The notes under the pieces were generated by a model, which did no database searches, had not been told where the DNA came from, and saw only the letters and a program-made list of their open reading frames with translations. A stretch of 7,037 nt of DNA, from NCBI GenBank assembly GCA_007121995.1, contig SKJK01000046.1, forward strand, positions 1 through 7,037, written 5' to 3'. Shown one piece after another: positions 1 to 5,713 of the stretch. The position numbers and the translations under genes are program-made. The DNA is from Desulfobulbaceae bacterium. Lineage in GTDB: Bacteria > Desulfobacterota > Desulfobulbia > Desulfobulbales > Desulfobulbaceae. Position 1 is the stretch's first letter. Each line of letters opens with the position of its first letter.

Positions 1-668
1 ATTCTCTCTGTCATGCACATTTCACGGACCTGATCGAGCAGCGTGGAGTCGCCGAGCCCATCTTCGGACACATTGAAGGCCAGGATCAACTGTTTGCGAG
101 TGATCAATGGATAACTGCGGATCAACAGGTCATCGTCCTCATTCAGCTCCATCAGGCGCAAGGGTTGTTCGTTGTCAAGATGGGCCTGCATGCGTTGCAT
201 GAGTTCCAACTCCCGGGCCTGCCGCTCGTCCTTGATTTTTTTCAAAGCCGTCTGCAGACGTTCAATCCGTTTTTCCACAAAAACCTGGTCATGAAGCAGC
301 AATTCGGAGTTAACCATGGTTACATCGCGCAAAGGATGCACTGATCCAGCTGCATGGTAGACGGCCTCGTCTTCAAAGGCACGGACCACGTGGCACAGTG
401 CATCCACATCACTGATGTCACGGAAGATATCTCCCTTGGCAATCGATTCCTGCTCCATTTTGGGCAGCAGGACCAGATCGATCCGGGCCCGGGTCTCTTT
501 TTTGGGCTGATACAGAGTCACAAGACGATCAAAACGCTTGTCAACAATGGTTGCCACACCAGGGACCGGCTTAGGCGGACCGGTCAGGTCCTGAAGCTTG
601 CTGCCGGTCAATACCTGGAAAAGGGTTTTCTTACCTGTCTGCGGTAAGCCGATGATGCCGATTTTCAT
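1..668 (-). CDS. YchF/Obg-type P-loop NTPase with altered G motifs (3' end cut by window)
   Basis: The frame is open from ATG at 668 to the window edge (222 residues seen; YchF is usually about 363). Start support: GGAGAGG lies five bases upstream. The fold order matches YchF. The P-loop GLPQTGKKTLF is at 7-17. A stretch equivalent to YchF VRCFEN..I.H..G.V.P..D is at 95-115. The conserved N-SEL and a helical, probably coiled-coil insertion are at 120-165. The G4-equivalent NVSEDG, followed by LLDQVRE, is at 199-216. The C-terminal TGS domain would lie outside the window. YchF proteins bind ATP or GTP and associate with ribosomes. Oddities: the P-loop Ser/Thr that binds Mg is Lys14 (GKKT for GKST). 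The usual YchF G2 segment is absent, and the G3 DxxG (DIAGLV) is replaced by DLVLLP at 64-69. I infer a diverged paralogue rather than housekeeping ychF, so I give no symbol. Family assignment is firm; activity is unknown. Confidence 0.88.
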   Translation of the reverse strand, partial: MKIGIIGLPQTGKKTLFQVLTGSKLQDLTGPPKPVPGVATIVDKRFDRLVTLYQPKKETRARIDLVLLPKMEQESIAKGDIFRDISDVDALCHVVRAFEDEAVYHAAGSVHPLRDVTMVNSELLLHDQVFVEKRIERLQTALKKIKDERQARELELMQRMQAHLDNEQPLRLMELNEDDDLLIRSYPLITRKQLILAFNVSEDGLGDSTLLDQVREMCMTER

Positions 669-721
669 ATATTCCTCTCCAGATGGTGATGGACCAGCGG
701 GTAGGTCCAATATCATTTGAT

Positions 722-769
722 GCGGGCGGCTGCGTCCGTGCAGAGATGGAATTTCTGTGATCGCTTACA
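722..769. repeat. Solo 48-nt arm of the palindromic repeat found at 3381-3490
   Basis: This stretch begins GCGGGC and ends TGTGATCGCTTACA. Aligned by eye without gaps to the reverse complement of the left arm of the 3381-3490 element, it matches at about 39 of 48 positions. Against the right arm it matches at about 31 of 48. The opposite arm is not present: bases 669-721 show no TGTAAGCGG end. It is therefore half of the element, lying 54 bases upstream of the YchF-like start and probably inside its transcribed leader. Whether it is a remnant of insertion or a retained regulatory site cannot be told. Confidence 0.75.
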
Positions 770-782
770 CTCCGGCAGGCCT

Positions 783-810
783 CTTATACCATACCAGCAT
801 AAGATGTCCT
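783..810 (-). promoter_or_regulatory. Probable sigma70 promoter of the YchF-like gene
   Basis: Read on the minus strand, AGGACA (805-810) is followed 16 bases later by TATAAG (783-788), preceded by an extended -10 TG with correct spacing. Transcription would start near 776 and give a leader of about 108 nt that includes the repeat arm at 722-769. Motif match only. Confidence 0.45.
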
Positions 811-881
811 GCTCTTCCCGCACACAGCAGCTATTATTTTTCACCGTTTGGTTAAAAAATGCGAAATCCTTGAGCTGAGTG

Positions 882-887
882 TATAAT
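882..887 (+). promoter_or_regulatory. Possible -10 element for the degenerate ATPase gene
   Basis: A perfect TATAAT stands at 882-887 in an A+T-rich stretch (about 840-906) upstream of the plus-strand gene. No convincing -35 hexamer lies 16-18 bases upstream, and the TTGAGC at 870-875 is too close. Used as the promoter of the 1072 gene, it would give a leader of roughly 180 nt. Confidence 0.3.
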
Positions 888-912
888 TGTAGTATTCATT
901 ATTTATCGGAGC

Positions 913-1071
913 TTGGCCCTTAACAAATGGGCATCAGATCAACCAGTGCACCCTCAAGGCCAAAAAACGCAGCCGATCACAGGTACAACCCTCGTGATGG
1001 AGGACCAAGAAACGGTTGCCAGGCATCCAACCGGCACTGTCCCCTGCCCCAGCATCAACCAGGTATTACCC
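913..1071 (+). other. In-frame upstream extension of the ATPase-like gene, probably not translated
   Basis: The reading frame of the next gene stays open upstream to a TTG at 913, with GTG at 994 and ATG at 997 as further possible starts. The TTG has GGAG only one base away, too close to serve as its ribosome site. The GTG and ATG have only a weak AGG (981-983). The encoded 53 residues are rich in Pro, Gln and Thr and show no fold. The recognisable beta strand of the ATPase head begins at ATG 1072. I treat this as leader, but a start at 994/997 is not excluded. Confidence 0.4.
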
Positions 1072-2256
1072 ATGCGACTGCTTTCCTTTCGTGTCATCGG
1101 CCATCCCGCTGTTGCTGATTCCTCCTGGCTGGAGGTCGGCCCGGGCCTCAATATTGTACACACCCGGCAAAGTGGACAGACTGCAGCCTTGTTGCGGGCC
1201 CTTCAGAGCATCAATCCCCCTTACGACCTTCGGCACAAGGATCCTTTTGCTGATTTTTCCCCGTACACCTTGGGCTCCCGCCATAGCAGGAGAGTCATTC
1301 CCGCCAAAAAAACCGCAGCTCTGGCAATCTTTGCCGCTTCACCCCGGATAGTACAGGAATTAGCTGACATTGATCCGGCCCTTTATGAAACAGACCGAAT
1401 TGAACTTGGCAGACGGCGGGATTACAGCCGATGGATGAACTTTGTTGAGTTGTCCGCATCGAGCCGCTGGCAAGAAATCGAGCCGTTGATTTGCGCATTG
1501 CTGTCCCACCTTGGCCCCGAGGCTGCCGATGCGGTAAAGCCTCTACAGGTCACCATGGCCGGCCTGCAGGCTACTGATCGCATCAAGGGCGAAGTGGCGA
1601 CACAATTGCGGGAGCAGTTGGAGAGCCTGCGTGATTATCTGCCGGCATCGAGTCAGGTCGGAATCGACCGCTGCTGCCAGTCTATTGATCGAGCCCACCA
1701 TTTCCGCCAGGCAAAAGAAGCGGTGGCCGTTCGTTTACCACTTTTTTTGGCTTTGTCGGTAACGACCGCGTCAGCTGATCCGGAATCTACCGGCGGCGAA
1801 CTTCTTTGCCAACTCGCCGATCGACTACGATCCGGCCATGCCGACCATGCCGCTTTTGCAAACCTCCTCAACCAAATCAACTTGGATCTGCACACCTTGC
1901 ATCCCGAATTGAACCTCAGATTCACGGCCCAAGATGATCAGATTCTGCTGGAAACCACGCGGGATGGTGTCCCGCAACCGATATCCCGCCTGCCCCCAGT
2001 TCCCCGACTCAATACCCTGCTGGCAGGCTTTACCGCGCTCCATGTGACACTGATTGGTTGCCAACCGATTTTTCTCCTTGATCTTCAAGGCCTGGAACTC
2101 TCCAGGCAAGAACATGTTGACCTGCTTGCCATTCTCCGTGGGTGGACATCACATCGGCAATGCATCGTTATCCCGAACAACACCTTGCTCTCCCTGTGCT
2201 CAGCCGACACAGCATCCTCAAAACCGGCAATGATCATGCTACCTGAAAAGCGATGA
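1072..2256 (+). CDS. Degenerate SMC/RecF-like ATPase-head protein, function unknown
   Basis: Taken from ATG 1072 it is 394 residues; upstream in-frame starts would give up to 447. The ribosome site is weak (AGG, spacer 8). The N-terminus, MRLLSFRVIG with GPGLNIV at 23-29, resembles the opening strands of SMC/RecF-type ATPases. What should be the Walker A loop reads RQSGQTAALLRAL (32-44), with Gln for the catalytic Lys. The middle (about 130-290) is mostly helical with charged stretches. Near the C-terminus, ISRLPPVPRLNTLLAGFTAL (304-323) sits where an ABC signature helix would be. IFLLDLQG (333-340) sits where Walker B would be, with Leu after the Asp instead of Glu. CIVIPNN (364-370) resembles the final strand. 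No signal peptide or membrane segment is seen. It is transcribed divergently from the YchF-like gene. I infer an ATPase fold that no longer hydrolyses ATP, perhaps structural or regulatory. The family is not recognised by name, and the resemblance is motif-level only. Confidence 0.7.
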   Translation: MRLLSFRVIGHPAVADSSWLEVGPGLNIVHTRQSGQTAALLRALQSINPPYDLRHKDPFADFSPYTLGSRHSRRVIPAKKTAALAIFAASPRIVQELADIDPALYETDRIELGRRRDYSRWMNFVELSASSRWQEIEPLICALLSHLGPEAADAVKPLQVTMAGLQATDRIKGEVATQLREQLESLRDYLPASSQVGIDRCCQSIDRAHHFRQAKEAVAVRLPLFLALSVTTASADPESTGGELLCQLADRLRSGHADHAAFANLLNQINLDLHTLHPELNLRFTAQDDQILLETTRDGVPQPISRLPPVPRLNTLLAGFTALHVTLIGCQPIFLLDLQGLELSRQEHVDLLAILRGWTSHRQCIVIPNNTLLSLCSADTASSKPAMIMLPEKR

Positions 2257-2292
2257 ATCGGCTGCGGCCTACTGATTATCAACCCCAAAAAA

Positions 2293-2323
2293 GGCCGGTC
2301 CCGCCAAAAGCGGTCGACCGGCC
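2293..2323 (-). terminator. Intrinsic terminator of the secreted hydrolase gene
   Basis: GGCCGGTC (2293-2300) pairs with GACCGGCC (2316-2323). Inside, CCGC pairs with GCGG around a CAAAA loop, with a two-base bulge at 2314-2315. Six A residues at 2287-2292 become a T-tract immediately after the stem on the minus strand, so the direction is minus. On the plus strand no T-run follows, so it would serve the 2256 gene poorly. Confidence 0.8.
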
Positions 2324-2354
2324 CAGGATTCTGTTGCTCTGCTTGTCGCATGAG

Positions 2355-2388
2355 CACGGCCATCCACTGTTTGCCATGGATGGCCGTG
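2355..2388. terminator. Second hairpin in the convergent gap, adjacent to the hydrolase stop
   Basis: CACGGCCATCC (2355-2365) pairs perfectly with GGATGGCCGTG (2378-2388); one more A-T pair leaves a loop of 10. It starts seven bases after the hydrolase stop codon on the minus strand. No T-tract follows on either strand, although TCGGTTTCAGTT on the plus side is mildly T-rich. It may protect the 3' end of the minus-strand message or help stop plus-strand readthrough. The structure is clear; the role is a guess. Confidence 0.5.
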
Positions 2389-2394
2389 TCGGTT

Positions 2395-3333
2395 TCAGTT
2401 CATTCGCAGCACCTGCCGCTGAATAGTCTGCACCGCTCTGGTTAAGGCCTGATTGAATTCATTCGGCCGGGTCAGCATGAGGAAATGGTCCGCTTCATCA
2501 ATAATGATGGCATCAAACCAGGACATGTGTCGCCGGTTGGCTTCATAATCAACTGGCCAGTGATCACCCTTGACAACCATCACCGGCGCCGGGATCTCTT
2601 GAAAAACCCGGGCCGCCTCGCCGGTAACGTACTGGTTCATCATCTCCCGCATGGCGCTCAAAGCAACAGCTGGCGGCGCCGCCGCCATATCGGCAAGTAT
2701 CCACGCACGAATTTCCGGTTGGCCGCGGGGCGACAGCATCGCCTTGACAAACTCCCGAGTTTCGCCGGAGAAATCTTCCTCCAGGGGCGCGACCATCTGT
2801 TCGAGTTCCTCTGCGGTAAGAGGTTGCTCGACATTTTCCAGGGTATCGACCCCGATAAGTCCGATGACCCGCTCCGGCATGAGTCGGGCTGCCTCAGCAA
2901 TAACCGACCCGCCCATGGAGTGACCGATCAACACGACACGAGAGGCATCAATGGCCTCGACCACCGCTTGCACGTCTTCGCCAAAAGCCTGCATAGTATA
3001 CTGAGTGCGGTTCATACCCGAATGACCGTGACCGGCTAGATCAAGGGTGATCACATGGTATCGAGCGGAGAAAGAAGGTACCTGGGATCGCCAGTACCGG
3101 GCGTCACAACTCCAGCCATGGACAAACACCAGGGTTGTGCCTCCTGATCCGTAGCTTGTAAAAGCAATGGGGGTGCCGTCCTTGGAATAGGCCATCTGCG
3201 GCCAGGGAGCCTGGGCTTGGACTGAGGTCGTGACCAGCAGCAGAATCATCGCCAGCAATAGACCGGACAAACAGGACGGTATACTTGATGACGCCGCGGC
3301 ACGCGTCACCTCGTTTTGTTTCTTTTCGATCAT
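2395..3333 (-). CDS. Secreted or periplasmic alpha/beta hydrolase
   Basis: A protein of 312 residues starting at ATG 3333, with AAAGGAG six bases upstream. Residues 1-22 are polar with Lys and Arg, 23-37 are a hydrophobic core, and SVQA|QAPW suggests signal peptidase I cleavage after residue 40, so it should leave the cytoplasm. The mature part is an alpha/beta hydrolase fold: the oxyanion-loop HGW is at 72-74, and DLAGHGHS at 98-105 is the usual strand-4 turn. The nucleophile elbow GHSMGG at 137-142 places the catalytic Ser at 139. The acid is probably Asp257 in VVKGDHWPVDYEANRRH (254-269), and the His is 283 in ADHFLML. The WPxDxEANRRH region is a pattern I associate with small alpha/beta hydrolases annotated only as hydrolase or esterase, so the substrate is unknown. 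A good terminator follows. It lies 219 bp downstream of another hydrolase gene on the same strand, separated by a palindromic repeat, so co-transcription is uncertain. Confidence 0.9.
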   Translation of the reverse strand: MIEKKQNEVTRAAASSSIPSCLSGLLLAMILLLVTTSVQAQAPWPQMAYSKDGTPIAFTSYGSGGTTLVFVHGWSCDARYWRSQVPSFSARYHVITLDLAGHGHSGMNRTQYTMQAFGEDVQAVVEAIDASRVVLIGHSMGGSVIAEAARLMPERVIGLIGVDTLENVEQPLTAEELEQMVAPLEEDFSGETREFVKAMLSPRGQPEIRAWILADMAAAPPAVALSAMREMMNQYVTGEAARVFQEIPAPVMVVKGDHWPVDYEANRRHMSWFDAIIIDEADHFLMLTRPNEFNQALTRAVQTIQRQVLRMN

Positions 3334-3380
3334 GACAACTCCTTTGTTCTTGTTTTATCGAGGCAGGGAAGCCGTTCCCC

Positions 3381-3490
3381 TGTAAGCGGTCACAAGCACC
3401 CCATCTTAGCACGGACGCAGCTGCCCGCATAGAAGAGCTATAGCGGGCAGTCACGTCAGCATAAATCTGGGGCACCTGTGACCGCTTACA
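3381..3490. repeat. 110-bp imperfect palindromic element with IS66-like ends (MITE-like)
   Basis: The ends are perfect 14-nt inverted repeats: TGTAAGCGGTCACA at 3381-3394 and TGTGACCGCTTACA at 3477-3490. The symmetry continues inward: the two 48-nt arms (3381-3428 and 3443-3490) agree at about 35 of 48 positions. The centre is a tight hairpin, CTGCCCGC (3421-3428) with GCGGGCAG (3443-3450), extended by ATAG/CTAT. IS66-family insertion sequences are known for termini beginning GTAAGCG, so a non-autonomous derivative is plausible. The 8-bp flanks, about 3374-3381 and 3490-3497, are not duplicated, so no target-site duplication supports recent insertion. There is no coding capacity. It sits between two same-strand hydrolase genes and would form a long hairpin in readthrough RNA. 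Confidence 0.75.
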
Positions 3491-3552
3491 ATACAAGAGC
3501 GTGACAAATCAAACGGTTACAAACTTCGGGGTCGGTTATCTTACGTTTTCCT

Positions 3553-4215
3553 CTACCAGTTCAGAAAGCGTTGCAGGGCCGCGGAAAGATCGCCGATCTG
3601 CTGCGGGCAGACCGAATGATCCATGGGATAGGTCCGAAAGGCAACAGCATAGCCCCGGTCCTTGAGAAACTCCGCGGCGCTGATGCCAAGTGCCTGGGGA
3701 ACAACCGGATCATGAAGACCGTGTTGAATCTCGATGGGCAGCTCCCTATTACTCTCACTGAGGGTAATGGTATCGCTGGTAGCAAAATACGTGGACATGG
3801 CGATCAGGCCACCCAGTGGTTGAGGATGACTGAGGCTCACCTGGTAGGCCACAGCACCGCCCTGGGAAAAACCAGCCAGGATGATCCGGCGACTGTCGAT
3901 GCCGCGCTCAAGCTCACGGTCGACAAAGTTGTTGATAGCCTCAGCGGAAACCATCAGTTGGTCGACATCGACCTTGCGGTCGATATCCATCTCAAAGATG
4001 TCGAACCAGGCCGGCATGACAAAGCCGCCATTGACGGTTACCGGCCGGGTTGGGGCATGAGGAAAGATAAAACGGATGCCCAGGTCCGCGGGAAGCCCGA
4101 GCTCCGGAACAATGGGGGCAAAATCATAGCCGTCGGCACCCAGGCCGTGCAGCCAGATGACACTGGCTTCGGGATTAGTGCGGGTTTCCTGCTCGATGGC
4201 CGGCAGTAAAGACAT
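3553..4215 (-). CDS. Carboxylesterase / phospholipase-type alpha/beta hydrolase (Abhydrolase_2)
   Basis: A protein of 220 residues, typical of bacterial carboxylesterase II-like enzymes (about 218-225). The start at ATG 4215 has GGAGG five bases upstream. Family landmarks are all present: WLHGLGADGYDF (21-32) forms the oxyanion loop, and FPHAPTRPVTVNGG (51-64) is the conserved strand-3 signature. PAWFDI (68-73) follows. GFSQGG at 115-120 places the nucleophile at Ser117, HGLHDPVVP has Asp169, and MDHSVCPQQI has His200. There is no signal peptide, so it should be cytosolic, hydrolysing short to medium acyl esters or possibly lysophospholipids or acyl-proteins; the true substrate cannot be read from sequence. 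It diverges from macA and precedes the secreted hydrolase on the same strand. The complete triad suggests an active enzyme. Confidence 0.96.
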   Translation of the reverse strand: MSLLPAIEQETRTNPEASVIWLHGLGADGYDFAPIVPELGLPADLGIRFIFPHAPTRPVTVNGGFVMPAWFDIFEMDIDRKVDVDQLMVSAEAINNFVDRELERGIDSRRIILAGFSQGGAVAYQVSLSHPQPLGGLIAMSTYFATSDTITLSESNRELPIEIQHGLHDPVVPQALGISAAEFLKDRGYAVAFRTYPMDHSVCPQQIGDLSAALQRFLNW

Positions 4216-4260
4216 AAGAACCTCCGAAAGGATAGTGTTTTGTTGAAGGACGGAGTCGGA

Positions 4261-4296
4261 TTACGATAAAATAAGGATAATATAGCATAATCGTAA
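4261..4296. promoter_or_regulatory. A+T-rich inverted repeat, possible operator between the esterase gene and macA
   Basis: TTACGAT (4261-4267) and ATCGTAA (4290-4296) are perfect inverted 7-mers around an A+T-rich core containing the putative esterase -10. The arms are about 29 bases apart centre to centre, close to three helical turns, which would suit a dimeric or tetrameric regulator. No regulator gene is in the window. Confidence 0.3.
4279..4287 (-). promoter_or_regulatory. Extended -10 promoter for the carboxylesterase gene
   Basis: On the minus strand the sequence reads TGCTATATT, an extended -10 motif, with no good -35 at the matching distance. Transcription would start near 4272, about 57 bases before the start codon. 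It falls inside the inverted repeat 4261-4296. Motif evidence only. Confidence 0.4.
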
Positions 4297-4384
4297 GCAA
4301 ATTCCCATGGATCATGGCACAGGAGAGTGCTTTTCCGGAAGCAGGAAGTTCGTTGCCGCCGCCTGCCTCTAGGTTTTTCCGTCA

Positions 4385-4412
4385 TTGTGCCATATGGTTG
4401 TTCGCATATGAT
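4385..4412 (+). promoter_or_regulatory. Candidate sigma70 promoter for macAB
   Basis: TTGTGC (4385-4390) and TATGAT (4407-4412) are separated by 16 bases, matching the -35 and -10 consensus at 3 and 5 positions of six. The leader would be about 85 nt. It is the best match I see in the stretch before macA, but it is not strong. Confidence 0.35.
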
Positions 4413-4504
4413 TCCAACACCCGCGCCGAAACAGGTCTTCCCGGGCCGTCGTGGTGTACATTTAGCTTTTGTCGTCCTGGAGGATACGAGGTATTGCAGG
4501 TACT

Positions 4505-5713
4505 ATGAAAACAGAACAAAAAAAATTCCCATTCCGCTTTTGGACGGCCTTGGTCGTGCTCATGATCACGGCAACGGCCGCAACGATCTATCTCTTGTTT
4601 CGTGATGAACAACAACCAGCCTACATGACCGCACCGGTGACTCGGGGAGATGTCGAAATCACAGTGCTGGCCAGCGGTACAGTGGAATCAAGCAACCTGG
4701 TCAGTGTCGGCGCCCAGGTTTCTGGGCAGCTGAAATCGTTACAAGTCGAGCTGGGGGACAGAGTCGAGGCGGGACAACTGGTGGCTGAAATAGACTCTCT
4801 GCCGCAACAGAATACCCTGCAGACCAGGACTGCGGCCCTGGCAGCCACCCTGGCGCAGAAACAGGCCAAAGAAGCTTCGCTCCACCTGGCTGAGCTGACC
4901 TTGCAACGCCAGACCGAGATGCTGCGGGGCGACGCTGTCTCTCAGGAAGACTTTGACAGCGCCGAGGCCAACCTCAACGTGCTCCGTGCTGAACTTGTCG
5001 CTCTTGACGCTCAGATCGAACAGGCGAAAATCGCCGTGGATACCGCCCGGTTGGACCTTGGCTATACCATGATCACCTCACCCATTGATGGCGTAGTGGT
5101 GGCCATCGTCACCAAGGAGGGACAAACCGTCAATGCCAACCAGTCGGCCCCAACCATCATCAAGGTCGCCCGCCTGGACCGGATGACCATCAAGGTGGAA
5201 ATTTCCGAGGCCGATGTCATCCGGGTTCAACCCGGCCAGAAGGTCTACTATACCATCCTCGGAGAGCCGGACAGCCGCTATCCCGGCCAACTGCGGTTTA
5301 TCGAACCAGCACCGGAATCAATTGCCGGCGAGGGATCGAGTGCGTCTTCCGCTGCCGCGGGAGCAGCCATCTATTACATGGGGATCCTTGATGTTCCCAA
5401 TGATGAGGGCACACTGCGCATCGCTATGACCGCTCAAGTCTACATTGTCCTGGCTGAGGCCCGCGATGTTCTCACCCTGCCCGCCGCAGCCCTCGGTGCC
5501 AGGGACGAGGAGGGCCGCTATCTGGTTCGGGTGGAAACAGCGCCAAACAGATATGAGGAACAACCGGTACGCATCGGCCTCAATAATAATGTCAGAGCTG
5601 AGGTGCTGGAAGGACTGGACAAAGGGGACAGGGTCGCCATCGGCGAGCAGGTCGTTGGGCAGACCGAGACGACCATGCCTCGAGGGGGAAGCAGGGGAAT
5701 GAGGATACTGTGA
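4505..5713 (+). CDS. macA: MacA-type periplasmic adaptor subunit of an ABC efflux/export pump
   Basis: 402 residues from ATG 4505 (E. coli MacA is 371). A short basic N-terminus and one membrane segment (about 12-32) anchor it in the inner membrane with the rest in the periplasm. In order: an N-terminal lipoyl half with [20 protein letters not shown] (68-87), a long coiled-coil hairpin (about 101-186), and the second lipoyl half with [12 protein letters not shown] (187-198). The beta-barrel follows, with [16 protein letters not shown] (231-246) and MTAQVYI (308-314), then a membrane-proximal domain with [12 protein letters not shown] (370-381). These match MacA closely. It stimulates MacB ATPase and links it to a TolC-type channel. 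A Ser/Ala/Gly-rich insert (275-288) lies where MacA passes from PxPE to the YY strand. Start: AGG four bases before the ATG is weak. A stronger GGAGG at 4479-4483 would fit an unusual ATT at 4493, and the frame is open to TTG 4469. It overlaps macB by one base. Confidence 0.93.
   Translation: MKTEQKKFPFRFWTALVVLMITATAATIYLLFRDEQQPAYMTAPVTRGDVEITVLASGTVESSNLVSVGAQVSGQLKSLQVELGDRVEAGQLVAEIDSLPQQNTLQTRTAALAATLAQKQAKEASLHLAELTLQRQTEMLRGDAVSQEDFDSAEANLNVLRAELVALDAQIEQAKIAVDTARLDLGYTMITSPIDGVVVAIVTKEGQTVNANQSAPTIIKVARLDRMTIKVEISEADVIRVQPGQKVYYTILGEPDSRYPGQLRFIEPAPESIAGEGSSASSAAAGAAIYYMGILDVPNDEGTLRIAMTAQVYIVLAEARDVLTLPAAALGARDEEGRYLVRVETAPNRYEEQPVRIGLNNNVRAEVLEGLDKGDRVAIGEQVVGQTETTMPRGGSRGMRIL

Noticed and set aside
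354..647. A 97-codon plus-strand frame at the left.
   Set aside because: It is antisense to the YchF-like gene, whose frame carries recognisable family motifs throughout.
870..887. TTGAGC plus TATAAT read as a full promoter.
   Set aside because: The two hexamers are only six bases apart, far from the 16-18 required; only the -10 is kept, as a weak candidate.
2485..3039. A 184-codon open frame on the plus strand.
   Set aside because: It is antisense to the secreted hydrolase, with no ribosome site and a product of low plausibility (His/Arg-rich).
3334..3380. Separate promoter for the secreted hydrolase between the repeat and its start.
   Set aside because: A GATAAA is present on the minus strand, but no -35 lies at a suitable distance; the evidence is too weak to list.
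3104..3496. A 130-codon minus-strand frame that overlaps the hydrolase start and the palindromic repeat.
   Set aside because: It uses a different frame from the hydrolase and crosses the repeat. It carries no recognisable domain, and the hydrolase start at 3333 has its own strong ribosome site and signal peptide.
3374..3497. Possible 8-bp target-site duplication around the palindromic element.
   Set aside because: The flanks (GTTCCCCT and AATACAAG) do not match, so insertion cannot be proved from this copy.
3571..4209. A 212-codon open frame on the plus strand.
   Set aside because: It is antisense to the carboxylesterase, which has a full catalytic triad and a clear ribosome site; no domain is visible in this frame.
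4293..4298. GTAAGC as a third end of the palindromic repeat.
   Set aside because: The match stops after six bases and the following sequence is unrelated to the arms.
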